From an uncultured Bacilli bacterium (GTDB lineage: Bacteria > Bacillota_I > Bacilli_A > RF39 > UBA660): a stretch of DNA of 53,943 nucleotides. Position 1 is the stretch's first letter. Each line of letters begins with the position of its first letter. The stretch is from contig CANQZW010000006.1 of NCBI GenBank assembly GCA_947628435.1, positions 1 through 53,943 of the forward strand. Direction: 5' to 3'. Positions 33,099-42,231 of this stretch are shown here, piece after piece. The position numbers and the translations under genes are program-made. The notes below the pieces were generated by a model. The model did not search any database. It had not been told where the DNA came from and was given only the letters and a program-made list of their open reading frames with translations.

Positions 33099-34035
33099 CT
33101 TTAACTTCCTTTCTTTTTTATTGATATTTTACTGTATAATTAACAGTTGCACTTACTTTGCTTCCATCACTTAATGTTACTGTTGCATTTCTTACGCCTT
33201 CATTTACTCTTCCACTATCTATTCTTGGATCTGATTTTGCATATCCACTTCCGTTATATACAAATCCTACATAGTCTATTGAAGATCCATTTTTAGTTAC
33301 TCCAATAATATTATATTGCATTACTGCATTTGTTCCTGCTTGAACTACTTTTTGTAATGTTACTACGTATCTTGCTTGCGTTGTTGTTGGCGTTGGAGCT
33401 TGTGTTGTTGGAGCTTGCGTATTTCTTCTTGTTGTTGTTTTCCTTTTGGTTGTTGTGTTACCTGATGCTTGTTGGGCTACTTCTTTGCTTGTTACTGTTA
33501 CAGTACATTCTGCTTTCTTTCCATTCTTACTTGTTACTGTTACGGTTGCTTTTCCTTCTTTTAATGCTTTTATCTTTCCGTTTTTATCTACCGTTACAAC
33601 ACTTGTATCACTTGATGTCCATGTTAATTCTTGGTCTTCAGCATCACTTGGCTTTACTGTCGCCTTTAGTTCTGCTTCATCTCCTACATTTATATCAAGT
33701 GTTGTTTTTTCCATGCTTACACTTTCTACTTCTTTTCCTATCTTTTCCCATCTTGCTTCTAGTTTGATATTTTTATTTACTTTTGTATCAAAATCAAACA
33801 ATTCATCATTATAATACCATCCTACAAACTTATATCCTTCTTTTTCTGGATCCTCTGGTTTTTTTATCTTTCCGTTTTCTGCTACTTCTACCGCACTTAT
33901 TGTATTTCCTCCGTTTGTATCAAACGTTATCTTATATTCTTTCTTCGTGCAGCCTTTTAATAACAATAGGATTATTACTATCGCTGCGATTATTCCTATT
34001 ATTACTCCTATTATTGTCTTTTTATTCTTATCCAT
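33099..34035. repeat. 937-bp long direct repeat, copy 1
   Basis: Identical to 41079-42015 at a fixed offset of 7980 except two substitutions (near 33157/41137 and 33196/41176). Confidence 0.98.
33118..34035 (-). CDS. Membrane-anchored InlB-repeat + Big_2 (Ig-like) protein, copy 1
   Basis: N-terminal TM IIGVIIGIIAAIVIILLLLKGC; YKITFDTNGGNTISAVEVAENGKIKKPEDPEKEGYKFVGWYYNDELFDFDTKV (InlB B-repeat); TTLDINVGDEAELKATVKPSDAEDQELTWTSSDTSVVTVDKNGKIKALKEGKATVTV (Big_2); Thr-rich linker. Confidence 0.85.
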   Translation of the reverse strand: MDKNKKTIIGVIIGIIAAIVIILLLLKGCTKKEYKITFDTNGGNTISAVEVAENGKIKKPEDPEKEGYKFVGWYYNDELFDFDTKVNKNIKLEARWEKIGKEVESVSMEKTTLDINVGDEAELKATVKPSDAEDQELTWTSSDTSVVTVDKNGKIKALKEGKATVTVTSKNGKKAECTVTVTSKEVAQQASGNTTTKRKTTTRRNTQAPTTQAPTPTTTQARYVVTLQKVVQAGTNAVMQYNIIGVTKNGSSIDYVGFVYNGSGYAKSDPRIDSGRVNEGVRNATVTLSDGSKVSATVNYTVKYQ

Positions 34036-34071
34036 ATTTCTTTACTCCTTTTTTCATTTATTACTATGTTA

Positions 34072-34102
34072 ATAATATCATATACCCCCCCCCGGGTGTC
34101 AA
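34072..34102 (-). promoter_or_regulatory. Poly-G-containing promoter, copy 1 (9 G)
   Basis: Minus strand TTGACA-CCC-GGGGGGGGG-TATATGA-TATTAT; TTGACA at 34097-34102, G9 at 34085-34093, TATTAT at 34072-34077 (19-nt spacer). Confidence 0.65.
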
Positions 34103-34232
34103 TACGATTTGGTTGGGGGAAACTATAACATTAAACTTTTCAATAATAATTATATTACATATTAACCAAAAATAAAAGGGTAATTGCCTAAAAAAAATTA
34201 GTCCAATTTTTGGAAAAAGCAAAATTTTATAT

Positions 34233-34266
34233 AAAAACGGCTAGTGTATAAACACTATCCGTTTTT
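34233..34266 (-). terminator. Rho-independent terminator of the 1602-aa gene
   Basis: AAAAACGGatAGTGTttatACACTagCCGTTTTT. Confidence 0.75.
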
Positions 34267-34284
34267 ATAATTTAAAATAATATT

Positions 34285-37200
34285 TTAACTTCCTTTTTTA
34301 AACGTTAAAGTATAATCAAATTCTCTTGGGTACGAAAAATCATCTGCTAATGCCCAATTTTCATCCAAATCAAGATGAATGTTAACTGTTTCTGTTAATA
34401 AATCTTTATGTGTTTTAGATGGTAAATCGCCAAGACTATTCAATTTACCAAGAAGAAAACCGAACCAATTAAAACCATATATATCTCTTTCTGTTGCAGA
34501 AATACTTACTTCTTTATAAGTTAAAGTAAGCTTTTTAATGGCAGTTAATGGATATTTTTCATTTGGTGAACTTGGCTCTGTATTACCAAGTAAATTAAAT
34601 AATGCTGTTTTAAACCCGGCCCCCATTGCTTTTGAAGATAAAGTTGCGTTCTCTGCATTAGGATGATATTCCATAACGATATTAGTACTACTTTTTTGCG
34701 GGGTAACTATTCTATAATCTTCTTTACTATAATTGCTATTTACTTTACTCATAACAGATGTCCCTAGTTTTTGCCAATAATTATCAGTTACAATATAGTC
34801 ACTATTAAACTTTGTTGTATAAGTTATTGTATTTGTTGTCTTTCCTTTTACAGTTGTATTATCTCCAACAGTAATTTTAACAGTGAAACTTTTATTATAT
34901 AAAGAACTTAATTTTCTATTACTTTCTTCTTTTTCTTTTGAAGTTGAAGTCATAGCTTTAGCTAATTCTTGCAATTTTGTATAAATAGTATCACTAGTTA
35001 AAGTATAATCTTTACTATTATAATTTAGTGTTAAAGAAGTAACACCTGGTGTTTTTAATAATTTACTAGCATATTGTACAAAATTTCCATCTGCAGTAAG
35101 TACTGTTGTTACTTTTTCATTTACTTTCAAAATATTAGCAGTAATTGCAGTTTCTTTTAAAGTAGATGAAATATATGTTTTATCATTTATATTATCATTA
35201 ATATATTGATCTGTATTAACAACGTTTTTAAAATGTGCCTTTAAACTTAAATTATCTTTTACTGTGATTTGGTTAGGTTGTTTTTCATTTTCTTTATACC
35301 ATCCATCAAATTCGTATTCTAGATATGTTTCTTGAGGTGAATCTTTTGTTATACTTGGTAATTGTATTGTTGGATAAGTATAACTTGCTGGAACCAATGT
35401 TACTGTGTCACTAGTAGAAGTAGGTATAATTAAATCTTCTATACTCTCACCGGCATTATATGTTTTTCCATCACTAGAATCTTTTACTTTCCATTTTTCT
35501 ACAGTCGCATTAACAGTTTGATCTGATACAGCTTTACCACCAGCCTCATCAAATGTTACTGTAAATTGCTTTTGTACTGTTTCAGGATTTTTCGAAGTAT
35601 GTGAATCACCATATACAAAAGTATCCCTTGCTGATTCACTTTCTCCATTACTATATATAATAGTATAAGAAATTCCAGTCCAATGAGCTTGTAAATCAAG
35701 ATTACCAGTCATTCCTTTGGTTATTTTATCAACTTTTGATTCAGGATTTTTAGTATACCAACCATCAAAAGTATAGCCAGGTCTAGTAGGTTTACTTAAC
35801 TCAAATTCATCTTCTATGGTATATGATTTGTTTTCTTTTTCTAAACTACCACCATTTGAATCTTGATTTATTGTATAAGTAATTATTTCCCATATAGCAT
35901 ATAAAGTAACATTACCATTATTTTCATTTGTTAAATTATTAGCTTTTGTTATTTTGTCTTTTTCATTAGCTTTTTTTGACCATCCAACAAAAGTATATCC
36001 TTCTCTTTGATATTGTTCACTAGTTAAATCAGATTCTGAATCATAAGTATGAGTAGTATTTTCAACTGTGCCGGTAGGTTCTATAGACCCACTACCCTTA
36101 TTCGAATTATAAGTTATAGTATAAGTATTAGCCTTCCATACAGCATATAAAGTAACATTACCATTATTTTCATCGGTTAAATTATTAGCTTTTTCTATAC
36201 AATCATCACATGTTTCAACAGAATCATCATGTTTAGTTTTACTCCATCCAACAAAAGTATAACCTTCTCTTTCAAATTTATCTTTTGTCAAATCAGATTC
36301 TAAATCGTAAGTATGGTCTGTATCATCAACAGTTCCAGATGGAGTACTACTACCATTTCCTTTATTTGAATCATAAGTTACCGTATATTTATTAGCTTCC
36401 CATACTGCATAAACGGTTATTGTTCCGCTATCAGTATAGTTTTTATTTTCTTCTATAATATCACTTGATGAAGAAGATTTACTCCATCCTTTAAAATGAT
36501 AACCTGTTTTAGTAAACTCATTATCTTTTAAATTTTTTTCTTCGTCATAAGTATATGTACTATTTTCCATAGTACCTTCTCCACCATTTGAATTATACTC
36601 AACTTCATAAGTATTAGCTGTCCAGTGAGCAGTTAATTCTAAATCCTTAGATATATTATTTAAATTATCTACCTTAGTACTATCATCATACCAACCATCA
36701 AGTGAATAACCAGTTCTAGTTATAGTTTCTAAAACTGCTGTTTCATTATCTATTTCCCATTTAGCAACTAACGTAACTTCTTTTTTGTTTTCTGCGGTTA
36801 GATTTCTTACTGGTTTACCATCAGCTAAAACATCTTCGCTGCCTTCATAAGTCCATCCTACAAATTTATATTTAACTGTTTTTTGAGTACTATTATCTTT
36901 CTCATAACCGTTTTTATATGTTACTGTGTACTCTTTTTTAAATTTGTTCTCATCTAGCACGCAGTCTGAATCATAAGTACAAGTTGTTTTATTATTCATT
37001 TCACCAGAAGTATTAGTATTTCCATTATATGCTATTGTATAAGTATTTGCCTTCCATTTAGCGTATAAAATTAATGCATTATCTGGCATTTTATCTTTTT
37101 CAAAATCCCATTTGTTATCTTCTGTGCAATCTTGATCTTTATACCATCCAGCAAATGTATATCCTTGTTTTGTTGGATTTTCTTCTGGATTTGTTATTTT

Positions 37201-39093
37201 GGAATTAAGAGCTTGGTTTGTAATGTCATGTTGTTCTTGTCCATCTTTAAACACACCACCATTTGCATCAAATACAACTGTATTTTTATGAATTATCCAT
37301 TTAGCATATAACTCCACATTAGATGTTGGCATAGCATCAGTTTCAAAATTCCATTTTTTCTCTACATCATTTTCTTTATAATACCAAGCATCAAAATCAT
37401 ATCCATCTCTTGTAGGATCACTTGGCTTTTCAATTAATTTACCAAATAAAGTTTCTTTAGAATCAACTTTTGATCCATTTTTACTATCAAAAGTTACTTT
37501 ATAAGTATGTCTTTTAATACTTGCTGTTAATGTTTGATTATCACTTGATGTAATTTTATAAGTCGTACTAGTATTAGTATCATCATTTGACCATTTTATA
37601 AAGTCAAAACCTTCTTCAAGTTCAATACTTACATTCACTTCTTCTTCAAAATAATATGAATTAGTTTCACTAATTTTTTTAACACCATCTTTATCACTTT
37701 CATCAAGTGTGTTTATATATGAAACTGTTAAAGTGTATTTATTTCTTTCATAATAATACTTTAATACCGTAGAACCATCAGCATTTAGATTTACTTTCTC
37801 TTCTACTACATTTCCTTCATTATCTTTTAAAACAGCTGTTTTAAATCCTTCTTTTTCTTCTGGTACAAAATCTATTTTGCTATCAGATGTACCTTCTTTA
37901 ATAAGTGTTTTACTAGCTTCTTCAGGATAATTACCTTTTTTATCCATATAATAATACTCTACTTTATATTTAGTATCATCATTAGCTTTAAATATAGCTT
38001 CTACTTCTAAATTACCGTAAGTTCCTTTTTTTATAGTACCATTAGAATCACTACCATTTACCTTCCAACCGGTAAAAGTATAACCAGTTTTTGTAGGCTT
38101 ATCTAAAGTAAAATCTTTTGTTTCAACGTTATATTTTTCAACTTTATTATCTAATGAACCACCATTTAAATTATAAGTAATGTCATATGTAATTAAACTA
38201 GTATTTACCTTTATTGTTACATCTTTATCAGGCATAACGTAAACATTATTATTTAAATTATCACTATAACCATCAAAATTATAACCTGGTTTTAATGTAT
38301 AAGAAATAGTTACTTTATCATTATAAAAATATGACCCCAAACCAAGTACTTTTTCCACTCCTTTATCACCAATAACAGTTAAAGTATATTTATTTATTGA
38401 ATAATAATATTTAACAGTAGTAGTACCATTACTGTTTATAGCCACTTTTTTAACGCTAGGCGCAGTATAACCCTTATAAACCTTAGTTTTAGGGTTTACA
38501 GTACTTCCGGCATTTGCTTTTAGAGTTTCTACTTCATTTGGATTATCACTATAATTACCATCTTTACCCATTAAAAAATGTTCTACACGATAACTTGCAA
38601 CAATTCTAGTCCATTTAGCAGTAAGCGTTAAATCAGATGTAATTTTAGTATTAAAATCAAATTCATCACTACCTAAATACCAACCAGAAAAAACATAATT
38701 TTCTCTTGTTGGATTACTAGGAGCTTTTACTTGATCTTTATACTTAACATCAATCTTATTTAAAGTGCCATTACCACCATCAAAAGTTATAGTATATTCA
38801 TTTTTAATATATTTGGCTTCAAGTTTTAAGTCTTTAGTTATTAAAGTATCTTCATCGAACTCTTTACCATCAACATACCATCCAACAAAAGTATATCCTT
38901 TCTTTTTAGGTGCCTTTGGCAAATGTACTTTATCGTTTTTTTGTACCACACTTGCTTGTAATTTCTGCCCATTAGCATACATAGTAACAGAATACTTACG
39001 ATTACATGACACCAAGCAAAGTATAGCAATTATAATGATAACCACTATTATTCCAATATAAAATATTTTTTTATTCTTATTTTTAGGTTTCAT
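34285..39093 (-). CDS. 1602-aa putative lipoprotein with multiple InlB B-repeats (Listeria-Bacteroides repeats) and MucBP-like modules
   Basis: N-terminal TM with lipobox-like LVSC; many copies of TYDSNxGxGxxxxxxY...L......GYTFVGWSK...NVTLYAVWKAN; YKVEYYYMDKKGNYPEEA MucBP-like units. Confidence 0.85.
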   Translation of the reverse strand: MKPKNKNKKIFYIGIIVVIIIIAILCLVSCNRKYSVTMYANGQKLQASVVQKNDKVHLPKAPKKKGYTFVGWYVDGKEFDEDTLITKDLKLEAKYIKNEYTITFDGGNGTLNKIDVKYKDQVKAPSNPTRENYVFSGWYLGSDEFDFNTKITSDLTLTAKWTRIVASYRVEHFLMGKDGNYSDNPNEVETLKANAGSTVNPKTKVYKGYTAPSVKKVAINSNGTTTVKYYYSINKYTLTVIGDKGVEKVLGLGSYFYNDKVTISYTLKPGYNFDGYSDNLNNNVYVMPDKDVTIKVNTSLITYDITYNLNGGSLDNKVEKYNVETKDFTLDKPTKTGYTFTGWKVNGSDSNGTIKKGTYGNLEVEAIFKANDDTKYKVEYYYMDKKGNYPEEASKTLIKEGTSDSKIDFVPEEKEGFKTAVLKDNEGNVVEEKVNLNADGSTVLKYYYERNKYTLTVSYINTLDESDKDGVKKISETNSYYFEEEVNVSIELEEGFDFIKWSNDDTNTSTTYKITSSDNQTLTASIKRHTYKVTFDSKNGSKVDSKETLFGKLIEKPSDPTRDGYDFDAWYYKENDVEKKWNFETDAMPTSNVELYAKWIIHKNTVVFDANGGVFKDGQEQHDITNQALNSKITNPEENPTKQGYTFAGWYKDQDCTEDNKWDFEKDKMPDNALILYAKWKANTYTIAYNGNTNTSGEMNNKTTCTYDSDCVLDENKFKKEYTVTYKNGYEKDNSTQKTVKYKFVGWTYEGSEDVLADGKPVRNLTAENKKEVTLVAKWEIDNETAVLETITRTGYSLDGWYDDSTKVDNLNNISKDLELTAHWTANTYEVEYNSNGGEGTMENSTYTYDEEKNLKDNEFTKTGYHFKGWSKSSSSSDIIEENKNYTDSGTITVYAVWEANKYTVTYDSNKGNGSSTPSGTVDDTDHTYDLESDLTKDKFEREGYTFVGWSKTKHDDSVETCDDCIEKANNLTDENNGNVTLYAVWKANTYTITYNSNKGSGSIEPTGTVENTTHTYDSESDLTSEQYQREGYTFVGWSKKANEKDKITKANNLTNENNGNVTLYAIWEIITYTINQDSNGGSLEKENKSYTIEDEFELSKPTRPGYTFDGWYTKNPESKVDKITKGMTGNLDLQAHWTGISYTIIYSNGESESARDTFVYGDSHTSKNPETVQKQFTVTFDEAGGKAVSDQTVNATVEKWKVKDSSDGKTYNAGESIEDLIIPTSTSDTVTLVPASYTYPTIQLPSITKDSPQETYLEYEFDGWYKENEKQPNQITVKDNLSLKAHFKNVVNTDQYINDNINDKTYISSTLKETAITANILKVNEKVTTVLTADGNFVQYASKLLKTPGVTSLTLNYNSKDYTLTSDTIYTKLQELAKAMTSTSKEKEESNRKLSSLYNKSFTVKITVGDNTTVKGKTTNTITYTTKFNSDYIVTDNYWQKLGTSVMSKVNSNYSKEDYRIVTPQKSSTNIVMEYHPNAENATLSSKAMGAGFKTALFNLLGNTEPSSPNEKYPLTAIKKLTLTYKEVSISATERDIYGFNWFGFLLGKLNSLGDLPSKTHKDLLTETVNIHLDLDENWALADDFSYPREFDYTLTFKKGS
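35888..36396 (-). repeat. Two consecutive ~250-bp near-identical InlB-repeat units inside the 1602-aa gene
   Basis: catatagcatataaagtaacattaccattattttcat at ~35890 recurs as catacagcatataaagtaacattaccattattttcat at ~36137. Proteins: TYNSNKGSGSIEPTGTVENTTHTYDSESDL vs TYDSNKGNGSSTPSGTVDDTDHTYDLESDL. Confidence 0.8.
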
Positions 39094-39132
39094 TTTTATC
39101 CCCCTTACATTATTTAATATTATATATAGTAA

Positions 39133-39164
39133 AAAAGCTCGTTTCTATTAAGGAAACGAGCTTT
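39133..39164 (-). terminator. Rho-independent terminator of the 305-aa/634-aa operon
   Basis: AAAGCTCGTTTCcttaataGAAACGAGCTTTTTT on the minus strand. Confidence 0.75.
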
Positions 39165-39171
39165 CAACTAC

Positions 39172-41076
39172 CTAATCTATGAAAGTTTTCTTCTCGTTAA
39201 ATACTTGATTTAATGCTGCACTAGTGCCATCAACAAATTTTAACGTATAAGTTTGAGTTCCAGTTACATCTCCAACTTTATATTTAACAGTTGCAGTTGC
39301 TTCTTTACCCATAACATCTTCTAATTTTAATTTAATTGCTTCTTGTCTGCAATCAGTTTTTGAACCTTCAGTATCGTCATAATTGCAATCTTTACCAGCC
39401 ATTGCACATAAAAGTTTACTTGCAAGTGTAACAACGCCATTATAATCTACATTTTCTAAATTAACTGATTTATTTTGTTGATTTCCAGCAGACCAAGTTA
39501 TGCTTTCAGCATCAGTTACAAATGTTTGGAACATATCAATGATTTCAGCTTTTCCATTAAAATCCTTTAATAACTTGTCTTTGTTGCTAATTGTAAACGT
39601 TGCTGTTTTAGTTTCAGGATCATATACAATTTCACTAAATCCTTCATCTGGACGTTGACTTACAATAATGTTCAAACCTTGAGCATCACCTGTTAAAGTT
39701 TCATCCTTTTCTTCTATTAAATTATAAGTGAATTTTAATGTATAAGTAATTTTTTCGGTTTTTTCTCCTATTACATATGTAATATCAGCAGTAGCTTCTT
39801 TTCCAGCAACTTGGCCTAAAGTTAATTGTTCTTTAGTTAGTCCCACTTCTTGACTACAATCTTTATTACCAGTTACCAATAGGCATAATACGTTAGCGGC
39901 ATATACAGCGCCTTGAGAAGCATCTACTGGTTTAATAGTTTCGGACTTTCCACCAGCAGTATATACAACTTCTGTTGCTCCAGTAATATACTTTTGAAAT
40001 AAGTCAATAATTCCACTTGATGCAAACTTACTTAAATTTTCTTTTGTATCATTGATTTCAAATGTTGCCGTTCCATTTTTATATGAAATTTTCTTAAATC
40101 CATATGTAGAAGCACTCTTATCTAATTGCTCAGCGGCTTTAGTTAAATCAGCTTCTTTTTGCTCTTTAATGTTATACTCAAACTTTAATGTATAAGTTAC
40201 TTCGAACTCAATACCATCTTCATTTTTGTAAACAACTGTTGCCGTAGTAGATTTATTTGCAACATCTTGATAAGTTAATGTTAATTTATCGCCATTTTCT
40301 TTTGCTGCTAATGCTAATAACATTTCTGCTGCTAAAGTAGTTATTTTAGGTTCTTCCCCTTTAAGATCATTTTTATTTTTTGTTACTGTGCATATATTAT
40401 TTTCACAAGGAGCATCACCACATGAATCTTTACAATATGAAGTATAAGTTATTTTTTCAAAACCATATTCTCCACTTACTACGTCAGTAAACATTTTAAC
40501 AATTCCACTATCAGCATAACCTACTAATTGTTTACTTAAATCTTGAATATCAAATGTTAACGTATGATTTTCATATTTAATACTATTAAATCCATAAGTT
40601 GAAGCTTTTTCATTTAATGTTTTTGCATCTTCTTGAAGTTTTGGTTCTACTTCTTTAGTAGGATCACTAAATGCTATATAATCAATGTAATGAATATCTA
40701 ATTCTTCTTCATCAGTTATTTTAGTAGTTCCTACCTTTGGTGCTACTATACTCCAAGCACTATATTGAAATGAATCATTTCTTGTTCTTTGAATATGGCT
40801 TATTGTCATTTTGCCATATATATCATCTTCATTTGTTTTTCCATCTGCATCAGTTGTATCTATACTTCTTGCTGCTAGCATTACATCTTGTGTTGTTAAC
40901 TCACGGTCTGATGTGAATGCATATTCTCCTATTACATATATATCTGATATCCCTGGCTTTAGCTCTTCTGCTCTTTTTTCTAGGTCAGATATACTTACTT
41001 CTTTAGCAAATACAGGTATTGTACCTAAGAAAAACGTTGCTAATCCAGCCACCATTGTTTTTCCAAATTTATTCAT
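39172..41076 (-). CDS. Secreted 634-aa protein with three copies of a ~150-170-aa repeat domain
   Basis: Signal peptide MNKFGKTMVAGLATFFLGTIPVFAK; N-terminal domain shared with the 1755-aa protein; three repeats each ending in ITYTLKF-like strands (VTYTLKFEYN, ITYTLKFTYN, QTYTLKFVDG). Confidence 0.75.
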   Translation of the reverse strand: MNKFGKTMVAGLATFFLGTIPVFAKEVSISDLEKRAEELKPGISDIYVIGEYAFTSDRELTTQDVMLAARSIDTTDADGKTNEDDIYGKMTISHIQRTRNDSFQYSAWSIVAPKVGTTKITDEEELDIHYIDYIAFSDPTKEVEPKLQEDAKTLNEKASTYGFNSIKYENHTLTFDIQDLSKQLVGYADSGIVKMFTDVVSGEYGFEKITYTSYCKDSCGDAPCENNICTVTKNKNDLKGEEPKITTLAAEMLLALAAKENGDKLTLTYQDVANKSTTATVVYKNEDGIEFEVTYTLKFEYNIKEQKEADLTKAAEQLDKSASTYGFKKISYKNGTATFEINDTKENLSKFASSGIIDLFQKYITGATEVVYTAGGKSETIKPVDASQGAVYAANVLCLLVTGNKDCSQEVGLTKEQLTLGQVAGKEATADITYVIGEKTEKITYTLKFTYNLIEEKDETLTGDAQGLNIIVSQRPDEGFSEIVYDPETKTATFTISNKDKLLKDFNGKAEIIDMFQTFVTDAESITWSAGNQQNKSVNLENVDYNGVVTLASKLLCAMAGKDCNYDDTEGSKTDCRQEAIKLKLEDVMGKEATATVKYKVGDVTGTQTYTLKFVDGTSAALNQVFNEKKTFID

Positions 41077-41078
41077 AT

Positions 41079-42015
41079 CTTTAACTTCCTTTCTTTTTTA
41101 TTGATATTTTACTGTATAATTAACAGTTGCACTTACCTTGCTTCCATCACTTAATGTTACTGTTGCATTTCTTACACCTTCATTTACTCTTCCACTATCT
41201 ATTCTTGGATCTGATTTTGCATATCCACTTCCGTTATATACAAATCCTACATAGTCTATTGAAGATCCATTTTTAGTTACTCCAATAATATTATATTGCA
41301 TTACTGCATTTGTTCCTGCTTGAACTACTTTTTGTAATGTTACTACGTATCTTGCTTGCGTTGTTGTTGGCGTTGGAGCTTGTGTTGTTGGAGCTTGCGT
41401 ATTTCTTCTTGTTGTTGTTTTCCTTTTGGTTGTTGTGTTACCTGATGCTTGTTGGGCTACTTCTTTGCTTGTTACTGTTACAGTACATTCTGCTTTCTTT
41501 CCATTCTTACTTGTTACTGTTACGGTTGCTTTTCCTTCTTTTAATGCTTTTATCTTTCCGTTTTTATCTACCGTTACAACACTTGTATCACTTGATGTCC
41601 ATGTTAATTCTTGGTCTTCAGCATCACTTGGCTTTACTGTCGCCTTTAGTTCTGCTTCATCTCCTACATTTATATCAAGTGTTGTTTTTTCCATGCTTAC
41701 ACTTTCTACTTCTTTTCCTATCTTTTCCCATCTTGCTTCTAGTTTGATATTTTTATTTACTTTTGTATCAAAATCAAACAATTCATCATTATAATACCAT
41801 CCTACAAACTTATATCCTTCTTTTTCTGGATCCTCTGGTTTTTTTATCTTTCCGTTTTCTGCTACTTCTACCGCACTTATTGTATTTCCTCCGTTTGTAT
41901 CAAACGTTATCTTATATTCTTTCTTCGTGCAGCCTTTTAATAACAATAGGATTATTACTATCGCTGCGATTATTCCTATTATTACTCCTATTATTGTCTT
42001 TTTATTCTTATCCAT
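41079..42015. repeat. 937-bp long direct repeat, copy 2
   Basis: See copy 1 (33099-34035). Confidence 0.98.
41098..42015 (-). CDS. Membrane-anchored InlB-repeat + Big_2 protein, copy 2 (protein identical to copy 1)
   Basis: The 305-aa translation is identical to 33118-34035. Confidence 0.85.
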   Translation of the reverse strand: MDKNKKTIIGVIIGIIAAIVIILLLLKGCTKKEYKITFDTNGGNTISAVEVAENGKIKKPEDPEKEGYKFVGWYYNDELFDFDTKVNKNIKLEARWEKIGKEVESVSMEKTTLDINVGDEAELKATVKPSDAEDQELTWTSSDTSVVTVDKNGKIKALKEGKATVTVTSKNGKKAECTVTVTSKEVAQQASGNTTTKRKTTTRRNTQAPTTQAPTPTTTQARYVVTLQKVVQAGTNAVMQYNIIGVTKNGSSIDYVGFVYNGSGYAKSDPRIDSGRVNEGVRNATVTLSDGSKVSATVNYTVKYQ

Positions 42016-42130
42016 TATTTTACTCCTTTCTACTTTCTTTATATATTATGAATTATACTTTTGAAATATTATTTTTTAAATTTTTTACTCCTTTCAGCGC
42101 ATATTAAAGAACTACTTTTTCTTCACATTA

Positions 42131-42160
42131 ATAATAACATACCCCCCCCCCAGGTGTCAA
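42131..42160 (-). promoter_or_regulatory. Poly-G-containing promoter, copy 2 (10 G)
   Basis: Minus strand TTGACA-CCT-GGGGGGGGGG-TATGT-TATTAT; TTGACA at 42155-42160, G10 at 42142-42151, TATTAT at 42131-42136 (18-nt spacer). Confidence 0.65.
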
Positions 42161-42189
42161 GCGAGTTTGTGGAAAAAACGGCTTTTAAA

Positions 42190-42226
42190 AAAAAAAATCA
42201 AGTGCATAAAACACTTAATTTTTTTA
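42190..42226 (-). terminator. Rho-independent terminator of the 1984-aa gene
   Basis: AAATTAAGTGttttatgCACTTGATTTTTTT on the minus strand. Confidence 0.7.
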
Positions 42227-42231
42227 TTTAA

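Noticed and set aside
33330-33814. Leu/Ser-rich plus-strand ORFs (33330-33767, 33446-33814), duplicated at 41310-41794
   Set aside because: Antisense frames of the low-complexity 305-aa gene; duplicated only because the sense gene is duplicated. No RBS and an unnatural composition (LLLLEL...).
33783-34175. 130-aa plus-strand ORF spanning the poly-C tract
   Set aside because: Antisense shadow ORF running through a promoter; frame depends on the homopolymer and there is no coding signature.
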